Assembly: GCA_964514665.1 (NCBI GenBank)
Contig: CAZESH010000077.1
Location: 1-15,399, forward strand
Length of the DNA: 15,399 nucleotides
From: CAZESH01 sp964514665
GTDB taxonomy: Bacteria > Bacillota > Bacilli > Paenibacillales > KCTC-25726
Reading direction: 5' to 3'
Below are positions 7,569 through 13,913 of the stretch, piece after piece. Below the pieces are notes generated by a model. It was not told the DNA's origin, did not search any database, and saw only the letters and a list, made by a program, of their open reading frames with translations. The first letter of the stretch is position 1; each line of letters opens with the position of its first letter. A program made the translations under genes and the position numbers.

Positions 7569-8468
7569 TCACGAGAGTTTGGCCGGTTGCTCATCGCATT
7601 GCCGGTTCACGCACTCGAGGAATTGCTGCAAAGCTGGGGACTTCTCCTCTTTTCTCCACACAAAAGACATTTCCAGAGCGGCATCGATTTCATCCAACTC
7701 TTTATAGACTACACCTTCGTTTGTTTGATTTTGAAAAGATGCGGGAACAAAAGCAACCCCCATGCCTTCCGATACAAAAGCAACAATCGTCAGTATTTCG
7801 GGTGCCTCCAAGGAAATTCTGGGCTTGTACCCCGCCTTATAACAAAGATGAATGACGGCATCATGATAAATCGAGCCGCTGCTGCGGGATGGCACAATAA
7901 AGTTTTCGTCGGCAAGATCTTGCACACGAATTTTTTCCCGCTTTGTTAGAGCATGCGCTTTGGGAATGGCTGCGATGAATTTTTCTCTCAGAACGACTTT
8001 GGAAATCAGGAAAGGACTCTGCACAGGCGTGCGAACGATGGCCAAGTGAAGGCGTCCTTCACGTAAAGCTTCAATTTGATTGGCTGTTTTCATCTGATGA
8101 AGCGCAAGGTGAACCGTCGGGAACTGTAAACGATAATGATGCAGAAAAGAGGCAATATGATAAGTCGTCGATCCCACAAAGCCGATGTTGAGCCGGCCGG
8201 TTGCGCCATTATGCGCTTGCTCGGCCGCACCGACGGCCCTGTCCATGCGTTCCAAGATGGATCGGCACTCTTCCAAAAATACTTTTCCGGCTTCGGAGAG
8301 CTCCACGCGCTGCTTGCTGCGGAACAGAAGGGGAAATCCCAGCTCTTCCTCCAATTGGCGGATTTGTTGGCTGAGAGGCGGCTGCGCCATGTTTAATCGG
8401 GATGCTGCCCGGCCAAAATGCAGTTCTTCGGCAACGGCAACAAAGTACCGGATATGCCGCAGTTCCAT
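7569..8468 (-). CDS. LysR-type transcriptional regulator
   Basis: This 299-residue protein has the LysR winged helix-turn-helix at residues 1-62 (HFGRAASRLNMAQPPLSQQI, then LEEELGFPLLFR) and an effector-binding domain from about residue 90 onwards. The N-terminal half, including MELRHIRYFVAVAEELHFG and IGFVGSTTYH, looks like the AlsR/BenM branch. The start follows GGGGAGGA eight bases upstream on the minus strand. It lies 72 bases downstream of the methyltransferase gene and faces the methylcitrate operon tail-to-tail, so it may not control that operon; neither target nor effector can be deduced. A hairpin sits between it and the methyltransferase. Confidence 0.92.
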   Translation of the reverse strand: MELRHIRYFVAVAEELHFGRAASRLNMAQPPLSQQIRQLEEELGFPLLFRSKQRVELSEAGKVFLEECRSILERMDRAVGAAEQAHNGATGRLNIGFVGSTTYHIASFLHHYRLQFPTVHLALHQMKTANQIEALREGRLHLAIVRTPVQSPFLISKVVLREKFIAAIPKAHALTKREKIRVQDLADENFIVPSRSSGSIYHDAVIHLCYKAGYKPRISLEAPEILTIVAFVSEGMGVAFVPASFQNQTNEGVVYKELDEIDAALEMSFVWRKEEKSPALQQFLECVNRQCDEQPAKLS

Positions 8469-8498
8469 CGCAATTCCTCCCCGCTGCTTGAATTTTGG

Positions 8499-8529
8499 GA
8501 ATGGCCGCTCAGCTTAGGAGCGGCCATTC
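8499..8529 (-). other. 12-bp perfect inverted repeat between methyltransferase and LysR genes
   Basis: GAATGGCCGCTC (8499-8510) and GAGCGGCCATTC (8518-8529) are perfectly complementary around a seven-base loop. The element starts 11 bases beyond the methyltransferase stop and ends 30 bases before the LysR start on the minus strand. Neither strand has a T tract after the stem, so it is not a canonical terminator. It could attenuate read-through into the regulator gene, stabilise the upstream mRNA, or act as a binding site. Confidence 0.7.
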
Positions 8530-8540
8530 GCCGGTGTCAT

Positions 8541-9248
8541 TTATTGCTTCTCGCCCGTTACAAGACCCAAAGAGATCCAGCGGCCGTTGTCCCGGGTAAT
8601 AAACCGCTGCTCTGTTTCAGAGATTCGGCCTTGATCGCGGTATACTTTCCACCATTTATAGGCCTCGTCAAAATAATAACGATCGACAATTTTCAGACCT
8701 TGGCCGGCAAACAAATCGCAATTCCAGGTCAAGGTTGAAAAGCATTGCTGAAAGCTTCGCTTGATATCCGAATCGGGAATATCAGCCGGTATCGGTCCCG
8801 GCAGGCACATCGGCTCGGCAATGCCGATCCGCGCTCCTTTTTTGGCAACCCGGATCATTTCGGATAAAGCCTGCGGACGCTCTTCGCCAATCATTTCAAA
8901 AGAACCGATGCTGATCACAGCATCAAACGTGTTTGCGGCAAAAGGCATGGTCTGGGCATTAACCTTTAAGGCAAGCACCTGACTCCCTACGTTTTGTTGT
9001 TCCGCATATGTTTGAATTTCGGTTCCATCCGACCAGGGCTCCAGAGTTACGATTGAAACCTTCCAATGCTTGGCTATGGTCGCTGCAATTTGCCCCGAGC
9101 CGCCCCCTACTTCCAGCACGCGCATTCCTTCTTGGATCTGTATGGACTCGACGAGCGACTTGGCCATTTCAAAAGAGCCGGGACCCCATGCTTTCGGTGC
9201 TTCTATGGTCATAAACGGATTTGTTGATTTTGCATTGCCATGCATCAT
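8541..9248 (-). CDS. Class I SAM-dependent methyltransferase
   Basis: This 235-residue protein carries the Rossmann-like SAM-binding motif I, VLEVGGGSG, at about residues 44-52, followed by TLEPWS at the post-I strand, NAQTMPFAANTFDAVISIG (motif II region) and a post-II segment. It is a soluble Methyltransf_11/25-type enzyme; the substrate (small molecule, lipid or quinone) cannot be deduced. The ATG at 9248, with another ATG immediately after, follows GGAGG ten bases upstream. It is transcribed toward the LysR gene 72 bases away. The untranslated region before it holds a stem-loop at 9280-9319. Confidence 0.88.
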   Translation of the reverse strand: MMHGNAKSTNPFMTIEAPKAWGPGSFEMAKSLVESIQIQEGMRVLEVGGGSGQIAATIAKHWKVSIVTLEPWSDGTEIQTYAEQQNVGSQVLALKVNAQTMPFAANTFDAVISIGSFEMIGEERPQALSEMIRVAKKGARIGIAEPMCLPGPIPADIPDSDIKRSFQQCFSTLTWNCDLFAGQGLKIVDRYYFDEAYKWWKVYRDQGRISETEQRFITRDNGRWISLGLVTGEKQ

Positions 9249-9585
9249 TTTCGATATACCTCCATGTTTTTAAGAACGTGGAAGCACATTAAATAGACGA
9301 CTAGTTAAATGTCGCTTCCATCATTCAAATTTTGTTTGGTTCCCTGTGAAGATATACGGAAATACTTTTCATACTGCATCTCTCCCTAACGTCGTATTGA
9401 ACCCGGCGCATACTTTTCTCAAAGCCCCGGGCTCCTTCTAATATCATAACGCATATTTGCAAAAACAAACAGACTATCCATATTTGTGCATTGGGTTAAA
9501 ATGAAGATGATGGTTTTTCGAGCAGGGGTATTAACGAGGCGCATCATAGGGATTTGAATTGTGCAAGCAGCGAAGGAGGGGGATT
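9249..9585. other. Divergent intergenic region with a stem-loop in the methyltransferase leader
   Basis: This gap separates two divergently transcribed genes and has no credible gene. Near the methyltransferase, GGAAGC (9280-9285) pairs with GCTTCC (9314-9319). The inner arms ACATT and AATGT extend the stem past one bulged base, giving an imperfect 11-bp hairpin. A GC-rich palindrome AGCCCCGGGCT lies near 9423-9433. I saw AT-rich TATAAT-like words but no -35/-10 pair convincing enough to call on either strand. Confidence 0.45.
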
Positions 9586-10629
9586 ATGAAAGTCGGGTTT
9601 GCAAGAAATGCAGCGGCTGAATGGGTGATGGCGCAAGCCAGCCATGAATCTTGGTTCCGGGGGGCGTACTTCAGCGGTTCTACGATCGGATTGGCTGATG
9701 AGGCGGAGCTGCCGGCGGCTTCCGACGTCGACATCGTGATCGTCACGGCACAGGAGGAACCCCCGCTTAAGCTCGGGAAATTTATTTACCGCGAAACACT
9801 GCTGGAGGTCACGTATCTCTCTTGGCGGCAGTTTGCCTCGAGCGAGGAGGTATTGAGATCCTATCACTTGGCGGGCAGCTTTCGCAAGGACACGATCATT
9901 GCCGATCCCACCGGTCATCTGCGCAGTCTGCAAACACAGGTGTCCCGCCGCTTTTCCGAGCGGAACTGGGTGCGCCGCCGCTGCGAGAACGCCCGGCAGA
10001 GAATTGAAAACGGGCTTCGGACTATTGACACCTCCGCACCATTGCATGATCAGGTAACGGCATGGCTGTTTCCGACCGGCGTGACCACGCATGTCCTGCT
10101 TGTTGCCGCACTCCGCAATCCCACCGTGCGGTTGCGCTACCTCGCTGCTCGCGGCGTGCTTAAGGATTACGGCTTGTCCGGACTTTACCCGGAGCTGCTG
10201 GAGCTGCTCGGCTGCGCGAAGTTGGGCGCGCAGCGCGTGGAATATCATCTCGCCGGGCTCGCCCGAACCTTCGATGCTGCCGTTGCCGTGTCCAAAACGC
10301 CGTTTTTCTTCAGCACCGACATCACCGCTGCGGCGCGTCCGATTGCGATAGAGGGAAGCCAGGAACTCATTCGCGCCGGCAACCACCGCGAAGCGGTGTT
10401 CTGGATTGCGGCGACCTTTGCGCGCTGCCACAAGATTCTGGCCGCAGACGCTCCGCCGGAGCTGCAGCGGGAGCTCGCGCCTGCTTTTGAAGAATTCTTG
10501 GCCGACCTCGGCATCGTCTCCGCCGCCGAACTCATCCGCCGAGCCGAAGATGTTGCCGGCTTTCTCCCCAGACTGTGGGAAACCGCCGAGTCCATCCTGG
10601 TCGCCAACCCCGGTATTACGGCGGAGTAG
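9586..10629 (+). CDS. Nucleotidyltransferase-fold protein of unknown substrate
   Basis: This 347-residue protein has the polymerase-beta-like nucleotidyltransferase core: GS at residues 31-32 in FSGSTIG, then SDVDIVIV with metal-binding acidic residues Asp47 and Asp49. The rest is helical and rich in Ala, Arg and Leu. The architecture recalls aminoglycoside-type nucleotidyltransferases, but nothing fixes the substrate. I chose ATG 9586 because GGAGGG lies at 9575-9580; an upstream TTG at 9559 is in frame but has no ribosome binding site. The gene is visibly more GC-rich, especially at third positions, than its neighbours, which may mean transfer. A long antisense open frame over it is a by-product of that composition. 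Confidence 0.8.
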   Translation: MKVGFARNAAAEWVMAQASHESWFRGAYFSGSTIGLADEAELPAASDVDIVIVTAQEEPPLKLGKFIYRETLLEVTYLSWRQFASSEEVLRSYHLAGSFRKDTIIADPTGHLRSLQTQVSRRFSERNWVRRRCENARQRIENGLRTIDTSAPLHDQVTAWLFPTGVTTHVLLVAALRNPTVRLRYLAARGVLKDYGLSGLYPELLELLGCAKLGAQRVEYHLAGLARTFDAAVAVSKTPFFFSTDITAAARPIAIEGSQELIRAGNHREAVFWIAATFARCHKILAADAPPELQRELAPAFEEFLADLGIVSAAELIRRAEDVAGFLPRLWETAESILVANPGITAE

Positions 10630-10630
10630 T

Positions 10631-10669
10631 GCGGTCACGCCAATGCTTGCCGCATGACGGTGTGACCGC
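10631..10669. other. Inverted repeat after the nucleotidyltransferase gene
   Basis: GCGGTCAC (10631-10638) is repeated inverted as GTGACCGC (10662-10669), with 23 bases between the arms, starting two bases after the stop codon. It is followed by the ten-base palindrome CGATGCATCG (10681-10690). No T tract follows, so a terminator role is only possible. Confidence 0.5.
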
Positions 10670-10702
10670 TCACGGGCAAGCGATGCATCGTCAATCCATG
10701 CA

Positions 10703-10724
10703 CCGCCAATGCTGGCATTGGCGG
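10703..10724. terminator. Possible bidirectional terminator hairpin between convergent genes
   Basis: CCGCCAATGC (10703-10712) and GCATTGGCGG (10715-10724) are perfectly complementary around a two-base centre. The hairpin sits two bases beyond the stop of the minus-strand flavoprotein gene and 73 bases beyond the plus-strand gene. A U tract is absent on both strands, so the terminator call is from position and stem strength only. Confidence 0.45.
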
Positions 10725-10726
10725 AT

Positions 10727-11287
10727 TTACGGCTCAAGCTTGAGGCCAAGCGGTGTTGCAAGGCCATCCATACTGACGGCGTTTTTCTCCGAATGATAGT
10801 TTTTCAGTCCGTCATCTCCTTTTTTCTCGGCCCAATTTTTCAGCACTGTCCGTTCCTCGGTATAGCTGAAGAAAGGGATGCTGTAGCCGCATGACGTTTT
10901 CACTGCGTGAAGCTTTGCGGCAATGATTTGGCGGGAGCCCGGGTACAACTCGAAGCGAGGAGCCAGGGTTTCCCATTCCTGCATCTCCGGCAGGATGACC
11001 CGCCCGGTTCCATACAACCGCAAAATCATCGGGGCGTCTTCAAAAGCGACGAACATAAAGGTGATCCGGCCGTTTTCCAACACATGGGCACTGGTCTCGT
11101 TGCCGCTTCCCGTCAAATCCAGATAAGCCACCTCGGTCGGGGACAAAATGCGAAATGCGTCATATCCCTTGGGCGAAATATTGACATGTCCGTCTGCCTG
11201 TAAGGGTGCAGATCCCACAAAAAAGAGCCGCTGCTTGCGGATGAACGCTTCATGCTCAGGCAAGAGGGCGGTGAAAAGTTTTCCCAT
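10727..11287 (-). CDS. Pyridoxamine 5'-phosphate oxidase family protein
   Basis: This 186-residue protein resembles FMN-binding split-barrel proteins of the pyridoxamine-phosphate-oxidase family. The segment LFFVGSAPLQADGHVNISPKG is typical of the N-terminal strand pair, and YLDLTGSGNETSAHVLENG and ITFMFVAFEDAP follow in the expected order. The true substrate of this subfamily is generally unknown, and it should not be taken as PdxH. I chose the ATG at 11287 because AAGGAGA lies eight bases upstream; the in-frame start at 11317 overlaps that site. A good sigma-A promoter lies at 11335-11363. It is convergent with the nucleotidyltransferase gene. Confidence 0.88.
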   Translation of the reverse strand: MGKLFTALLPEHEAFIRKQRLFFVGSAPLQADGHVNISPKGYDAFRILSPTEVAYLDLTGSGNETSAHVLENGRITFMFVAFEDAPMILRLYGTGRVILPEMQEWETLAPRFELYPGSRQIIAAKLHAVKTSCGYSIPFFSYTEERTVLKNWAEKKGDDGLKNYHSEKNAVSMDGLATPLGLKLEP

Positions 11288-11334
11288 TCGGATCTCTCCT
11301 TTGTATTTCGATATCAAGGCACTAAATTGTCTTC

Positions 11335-11363
11335 AGTATAGACGGAGTCTTGATCATTGTGAA
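11335..11363 (-). promoter_or_regulatory. Sigma-A promoter of the pyridoxamine oxidase-like gene
   Basis: On the minus strand, TTCACA (11363-11358, five of six to TTGACA) is followed after exactly 17 bases by TATACT (11340-11335, five of six to TATAAT). The predicted transcript would start around 11328, about 40 bases before the ATG at 11287. The tandem repeat array begins 22 bases upstream of the -35. Confidence 0.65.
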
Positions 11364-11385
11364 CCTTTTTTTAACAAAAAAACAA

Positions 11386-11640
11386 ATTGCGGCTAGCTTG
11401 GAGAGAGATTCAGGTGGTGCAATGCCGAAAACCGGAATTGCGGCTAGCTTGGAGAGAGATTCAGGTGGTGCGATGCCGAAAACCGGAATTGCGGCTAGCT
11501 TGGAGAGAGACTCAGGTGGTGCAATGCCGAAAACCGGAATTGCAGCTAGCTTGGAGAGAAATTAAGGTGATGCAATGCCGAAAACCGGAATTGCGGCAAG
11601 CTTGGAGAGAAATTAAGGTGATGCAATGCCGAAAACCGGA
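11386..11640. repeat. 51-bp tandem repeat, five full units plus a decayed sixth
   Basis: Units lie at 11386-11436, 11437-11487, 11488-11538, 11539-11589 and 11590-11640, each exactly 51 bases and nearly identical. A degenerate sixth runs from 11641 to about 11690. Units 1-3 share GATTCAGGTGGTG or a one-base variant; units 4-5 share AATTAAGGTGATG, so two subtypes exist. Each junction holds a potential hairpin: GCAAT and ATTGC arms, CCG/CGG inner pairs and an AAAAC loop. Because 51 is divisible by three, frames stay open across it. One forward frame repeats LRLAWREIQVVQCRKPE; another repeats IAASLERDSGGAMPKTG but stops in unit 4. No ribosome binding site precedes either, so I do not call a gene. 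Confidence 0.9.
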
Positions 11641-11859
11641 ATTGCTTAGCTTGGAGAGCAAACTAGACGGTGCAAGGGGAAACTAGCTATTTCCATGCAT
11701 ATAGAAACAGATTTGATGGGATGTAGGCTGCTGTATCAAACAGGATGTTTTGCCTGTTTCCTTAATCGAACCAATGTTAAGAAAAACAGACAAATCCAAA
11801 ACTGCGCCATAATGCAAAATCCCCTCAAATCTGTCCTAAACTTGTCTTGTTTTCAACCC
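11641..11859. other. Non-coding stretch with one hairpin
   Basis: Apart from the decayed sixth repeat unit at its left end, this stretch has no credible gene. AAACAGG (11738-11744) pairs with CCTGTTT (11753-11759) around an eight-base loop, without a clean T tract. The forward open frame from 11695 lacks a ribosome binding site and runs into the small gene on the opposite strand. Confidence 0.4.
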
Positions 11860-11880
11860 AAAAAAGGGAGCTCCCGCTCG
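11860..11880 (-). terminator. Weak terminator after the small minus-strand gene
   Basis: On the minus strand, GAGC-GGGA-GCTC forms a four-base-pair stem with a GNRA-type loop, followed by CC and six T residues (11865-11860). It lies three to four bases past the stop of the 58-residue gene. The stem is short, but position and T tract fit a terminator. Confidence 0.45.
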
Positions 11881-11882
11881 CT

Positions 11883-12059
11883 TTACTTATCGATGATCTC
11901 ATCCAACGAAGTATGAGGATCGCGTTTCGCCGATTTAATGATTTCACGGTCTGTTTCACTTCCGCCTTGAATGGCATCCGCCGCATCCGCCTGTTGGTTC
12001 AATTGCTCTTCGATTTGTCCGGTGCCGTGCGCCTCTTGATGATTCCGGCTTGATGGCAT
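11883..12059 (-). CDS. Small hydrophilic protein of 58 residues, unknown function
   Basis: On the minus strand an ATG at 12059 is preceded by GGAGGTG with a seven-base spacer, an excellent ribosome binding site. The product begins MPSSRNHQEAHGTGQIEEQL and ends PHTSLDEIIDK. It is highly charged and polar (many Glu, Asp, Gln, Arg), has no Cys, no membrane segment and no signal peptide, and looks helical or partly disordered. Codon use looks normal, and a terminator-like element follows the stop. Such small acidic-polar proteins are frequent in spore formers, but I recognise no family and assign no function. It is divergent from the secreted protein gene, with 148 bases between starts. Confidence 0.72.
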   Translation of the reverse strand: MPSSRNHQEAHGTGQIEEQLNQQADAADAIQGGSETDREIIKSAKRDPHTSLDEIIDK

Positions 12060-12111
12060 AGTTGTTCACCTCCGTATACAGGAAATTCCCCCAGCTTATA
12101 CTATGTGTTGC

Positions 12112-12175
12112 TTGACAGGAAATTATGAATTTTGTAACGGGGGTTACAGAAATTGGGAGAATACATAGCTATAAT
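12112..12175 (+). promoter_or_regulatory. Promoter/operator region of the secreted protein gene
   Basis: A perfect TATAAT lies at 12170-12175, 32 bases before the ATG at 12208, but there is no good -35 at 16-18 bases. Upstream is a perfect inverted repeat TGTAAC-N4-GTTACA (12133-12148), placed where an activator or repressor would contact the -35 region. A TTGACA word at 12112-12117 has no matching -10 at normal spacing. The combination suggests a regulated promoter, but the regulator is not identifiable. Confidence 0.4.
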
Positions 12176-12207
12176 AAGCAATTATCACACCTTAGGAGGA
12201 TATAATA

Positions 12208-13509
12208 ATGAACAACAAACGATGGATCCCTCTTTTCAGTATTGCATGTCTACTGCTTCTCTACTTGCCAAATCTAGCAAAGGCTGAAGACATAACATTC
12301 TCGCAATATGAAAACAGTTCTTTGCACTATTCCTTTGTTATGCCGGATACATTCCAGCCCGTATCCGATTCCGTGCTTCAGACCATTGCGCAGCAGGATG
12401 CCTCGGTCGTTGGTGTTTTTCATTTGGCGACAGATGCGAAAAACTCGCTGCTTCCTTCCATTTATCTCAGTCATTATTCCGTGAATGATTCTTATTATGC
12501 TTATCTTTCAGACGTATTTGATCAATTTGGAAAAAATGCGGACACAGCCAAACAAACCGAAAAGGATCAAATTTTAAGCTTTGCCAAAGAACATAATCAA
12601 ACCGTCAATGTCAAAGCTATCGAGTTTTATGCGGATAAAAATCTTCTGATTGTGGAAAAAGAGCTTGTGAACGACAGTGGATCGCAAATTCAGTTCATCG
12701 CCCAATTTATCGGCCCGAACGGAGTCGAATACATCGATTGCTATAGCGATGGAAAAGACGCGGATTTGAATGTGAAGACGTTCCAGTATCTGGTGGATTC
12801 CTTTCAATATGTGACCAAATTCAAGTATGTGACCCTAAGCCAATCCATTGACGACAAAATGCTTAAACCGGTTAAACCGCTCTCGGAATTTTCCCCTGAT
12901 GCGAGCAGAATGTATTTATTCGTGGCCTTGGACAGCCCGCTGACGCAAGATATTACCTGCAATTGGTATTTTGTCAAAGACGGCAAGAAAACATTGAAAC
13001 ATACAACCACAAACACCAAGCACGGCGGTGATGTATATTGGTTCTGGTATCCAAACTACGGAGTTCCGTTCGATAAGGGGCAGTGGGAAGTGGAGCTCAA
13101 AACCGGAGAATCGGTCGAAACCATTCCATTTATGGTAACGGACAATAAAAGCAAAGAAAAACCGATCAATGTTTACATTAACGGAATCCAAAAAAATTTC
13201 ACACAGCCTCCGGTCATGCTGCAGGGAAGCACGATTGTACCTTTGAGGGGAATATTCGAGCTTTTGGGAGCATCGATCCAGTGGGACAATAAAACACAAA
13301 CGGTGAAAGCGACGAAGGACAATATGGCTATGAGTCTGACAATCAATAAAGACACGGCATTTGTCAACGGTAAAGAAATCAAGCTGGCCCAAAAGGCAAG
13401 CGTAATTAACCACAGCACCATGGTACCATTGAGGTTTGTCTCGGAGGCTTTGGGAGCGAACGTCAAATGGGATGGCAACACAAACAGCATTTTTATTGAT
13501 CAGCAGTAG
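12208..13509 (+). CDS. Secreted protein with C-terminal copper amine oxidase N-domain
   Basis: This 433-residue protein has a signal peptide ending AKA with likely cleavage after residue 26. Residues about 27-210 form an unrecognised domain, and about 225-310 look like an Ig-like beta domain (RMYLFVALDSP, NWYFVKDGKKTLK, GQWEVELKTGES). The C-terminal part from about 320 is the copper amine oxidase N-terminal domain (PF07833 type), with its duplicated VPLRGIFELLGASIQWD and VPLRFVSEALGANVKWD motifs. This domain is abundant in Paenibacillus exported proteins, is generally not an oxidase, and may serve in cell-surface association. The ATG follows AGGAGGA with seven-base spacing. No lipobox or LPXTG motif is present, so it is probably released or wall-associated non-covalently. 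Confidence 0.88.
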   Translation: MNNKRWIPLFSIACLLLLYLPNLAKAEDITFSQYENSSLHYSFVMPDTFQPVSDSVLQTIAQQDASVVGVFHLATDAKNSLLPSIYLSHYSVNDSYYAYLSDVFDQFGKNADTAKQTEKDQILSFAKEHNQTVNVKAIEFYADKNLLIVEKELVNDSGSQIQFIAQFIGPNGVEYIDCYSDGKDADLNVKTFQYLVDSFQYVTKFKYVTLSQSIDDKMLKPVKPLSEFSPDASRMYLFVALDSPLTQDITCNWYFVKDGKKTLKHTTTNTKHGGDVYWFWYPNYGVPFDKGQWEVELKTGESVETIPFMVTDNKSKEKPINVYINGIQKNFTQPPVMLQGSTIVPLRGIFELLGASIQWDNKTQTVKATKDNMAMSLTINKDTAFVNGKEIKLAQKASVINHSTMVPLRFVSEALGANVKWDGNTNSIFIDQQ

Positions 13510-13586
13510 CATTTAAGGGAAAAATTCTGCCTGTAATTTAAAAAAACCATGTAACTTTCCACAAGCAGCAAAGCTTCTAAACATGA

Positions 13587-13841
13587 ATTGACAAAATTGG
13601 GGGGGGAAGGCAGCTCGCTTTCGCGGCCTGACACACCTTCGACTGCAGTTCCTGCAAATGCAGGTAAATTCGGGAATTTGTCGGGAGGGGCGATGCGTAC
13701 CTGCAAAAAAGCAGGTATTCAAGCCTGCAAGCCGCCGTTTGGCAGAGATACGGCTGATTTACCTGCAAATTCGCATTAACGCCTGGCGAATTTCGCCGTG
13801 GAGGCCGATTTACCTGCATTTATGCAGGTACTGATGAAGCA
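13587..13841. repeat. Dispersed intergenic hairpin repeat, copy B
   Basis: This is the second copy of the element at 2555-2775, in the same orientation. It contains CCTGCA-AA-TGCAGG (13651-13664), the perfect TACCTGC-N6-GCAGGTA (13698-13717) and TACCTGCA-N4-TGCAGGTA (13811-13830). Compared with copy A it has about 50 additional bases before the last hairpin (roughly 13760-13810), which begin with another TTTACCTGCA and contain the palindrome GGCGAATTTCGCC. Its first hairpin is a perfect pairing, whereas copy A has a mismatch. A run of eight G residues lies near 13599. Like copy A it directly follows a gene and precedes a terminator or gene start. Confidence 0.8.
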
Positions 13842-13861
13842 CATGCCCTTCTCCCTAAATG

Positions 13862-13883
13862 ACTCGGCGCAGGCCGAGTTTTT
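13862..13883 (+). terminator. Rho-independent terminator
   Basis: ACTCGGC (13862-13868) pairs with GCCGAGT (13873-13879) around GCAG, followed by five T residues (13879-13883). It would end plus-strand transcripts from the secreted protein gene after they pass through repeat copy B. A second stem (GAAGATC 13890-13896 with GATCTTC 13906-13912) follows directly. Confidence 0.85.
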
Positions 13884-13913
13884 CTTGTTGAAGATCAGTT
13901 GAGCGGATCTTCT

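Noticed and set aside
6797..7594. 265-residue minus-strand open frame over prpB
   Set aside because: It is antisense to an unmistakable methylisocitrate lyase, with no recognisable domain, and it overlaps the end of the LysR gene.
9544..10767. 407-residue open frame on the minus strand over the nucleotidyltransferase gene
   Set aside because: It is antisense to a gene with a strong ribosome binding site and a recognisable catalytic motif. Its composition (Arg, Gly, Ala, Gln, His rich) is what the complement of a GC-rich gene gives, and it has no ribosome binding site or recognisable domain.
11386..11640. CRISPR array
   Set aside because: The units are directly contiguous 51-base copies with no unique spacers, and no cas genes are near.
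11350..11686. Two repetitive forward frames across the tandem array as protein genes
   Set aside because: Neither has a ribosome binding site, two frames are open at once simply because the unit is 51 bases, and one is broken by TAA in unit 4. Kept as a finding, not as a gene.
12916..13512. 198-residue minus-strand open frame over the copper amine oxidase N-domain region
   Set aside because: It is antisense to the duplicated VPLR motifs of a clear domain and has no supporting start signal.
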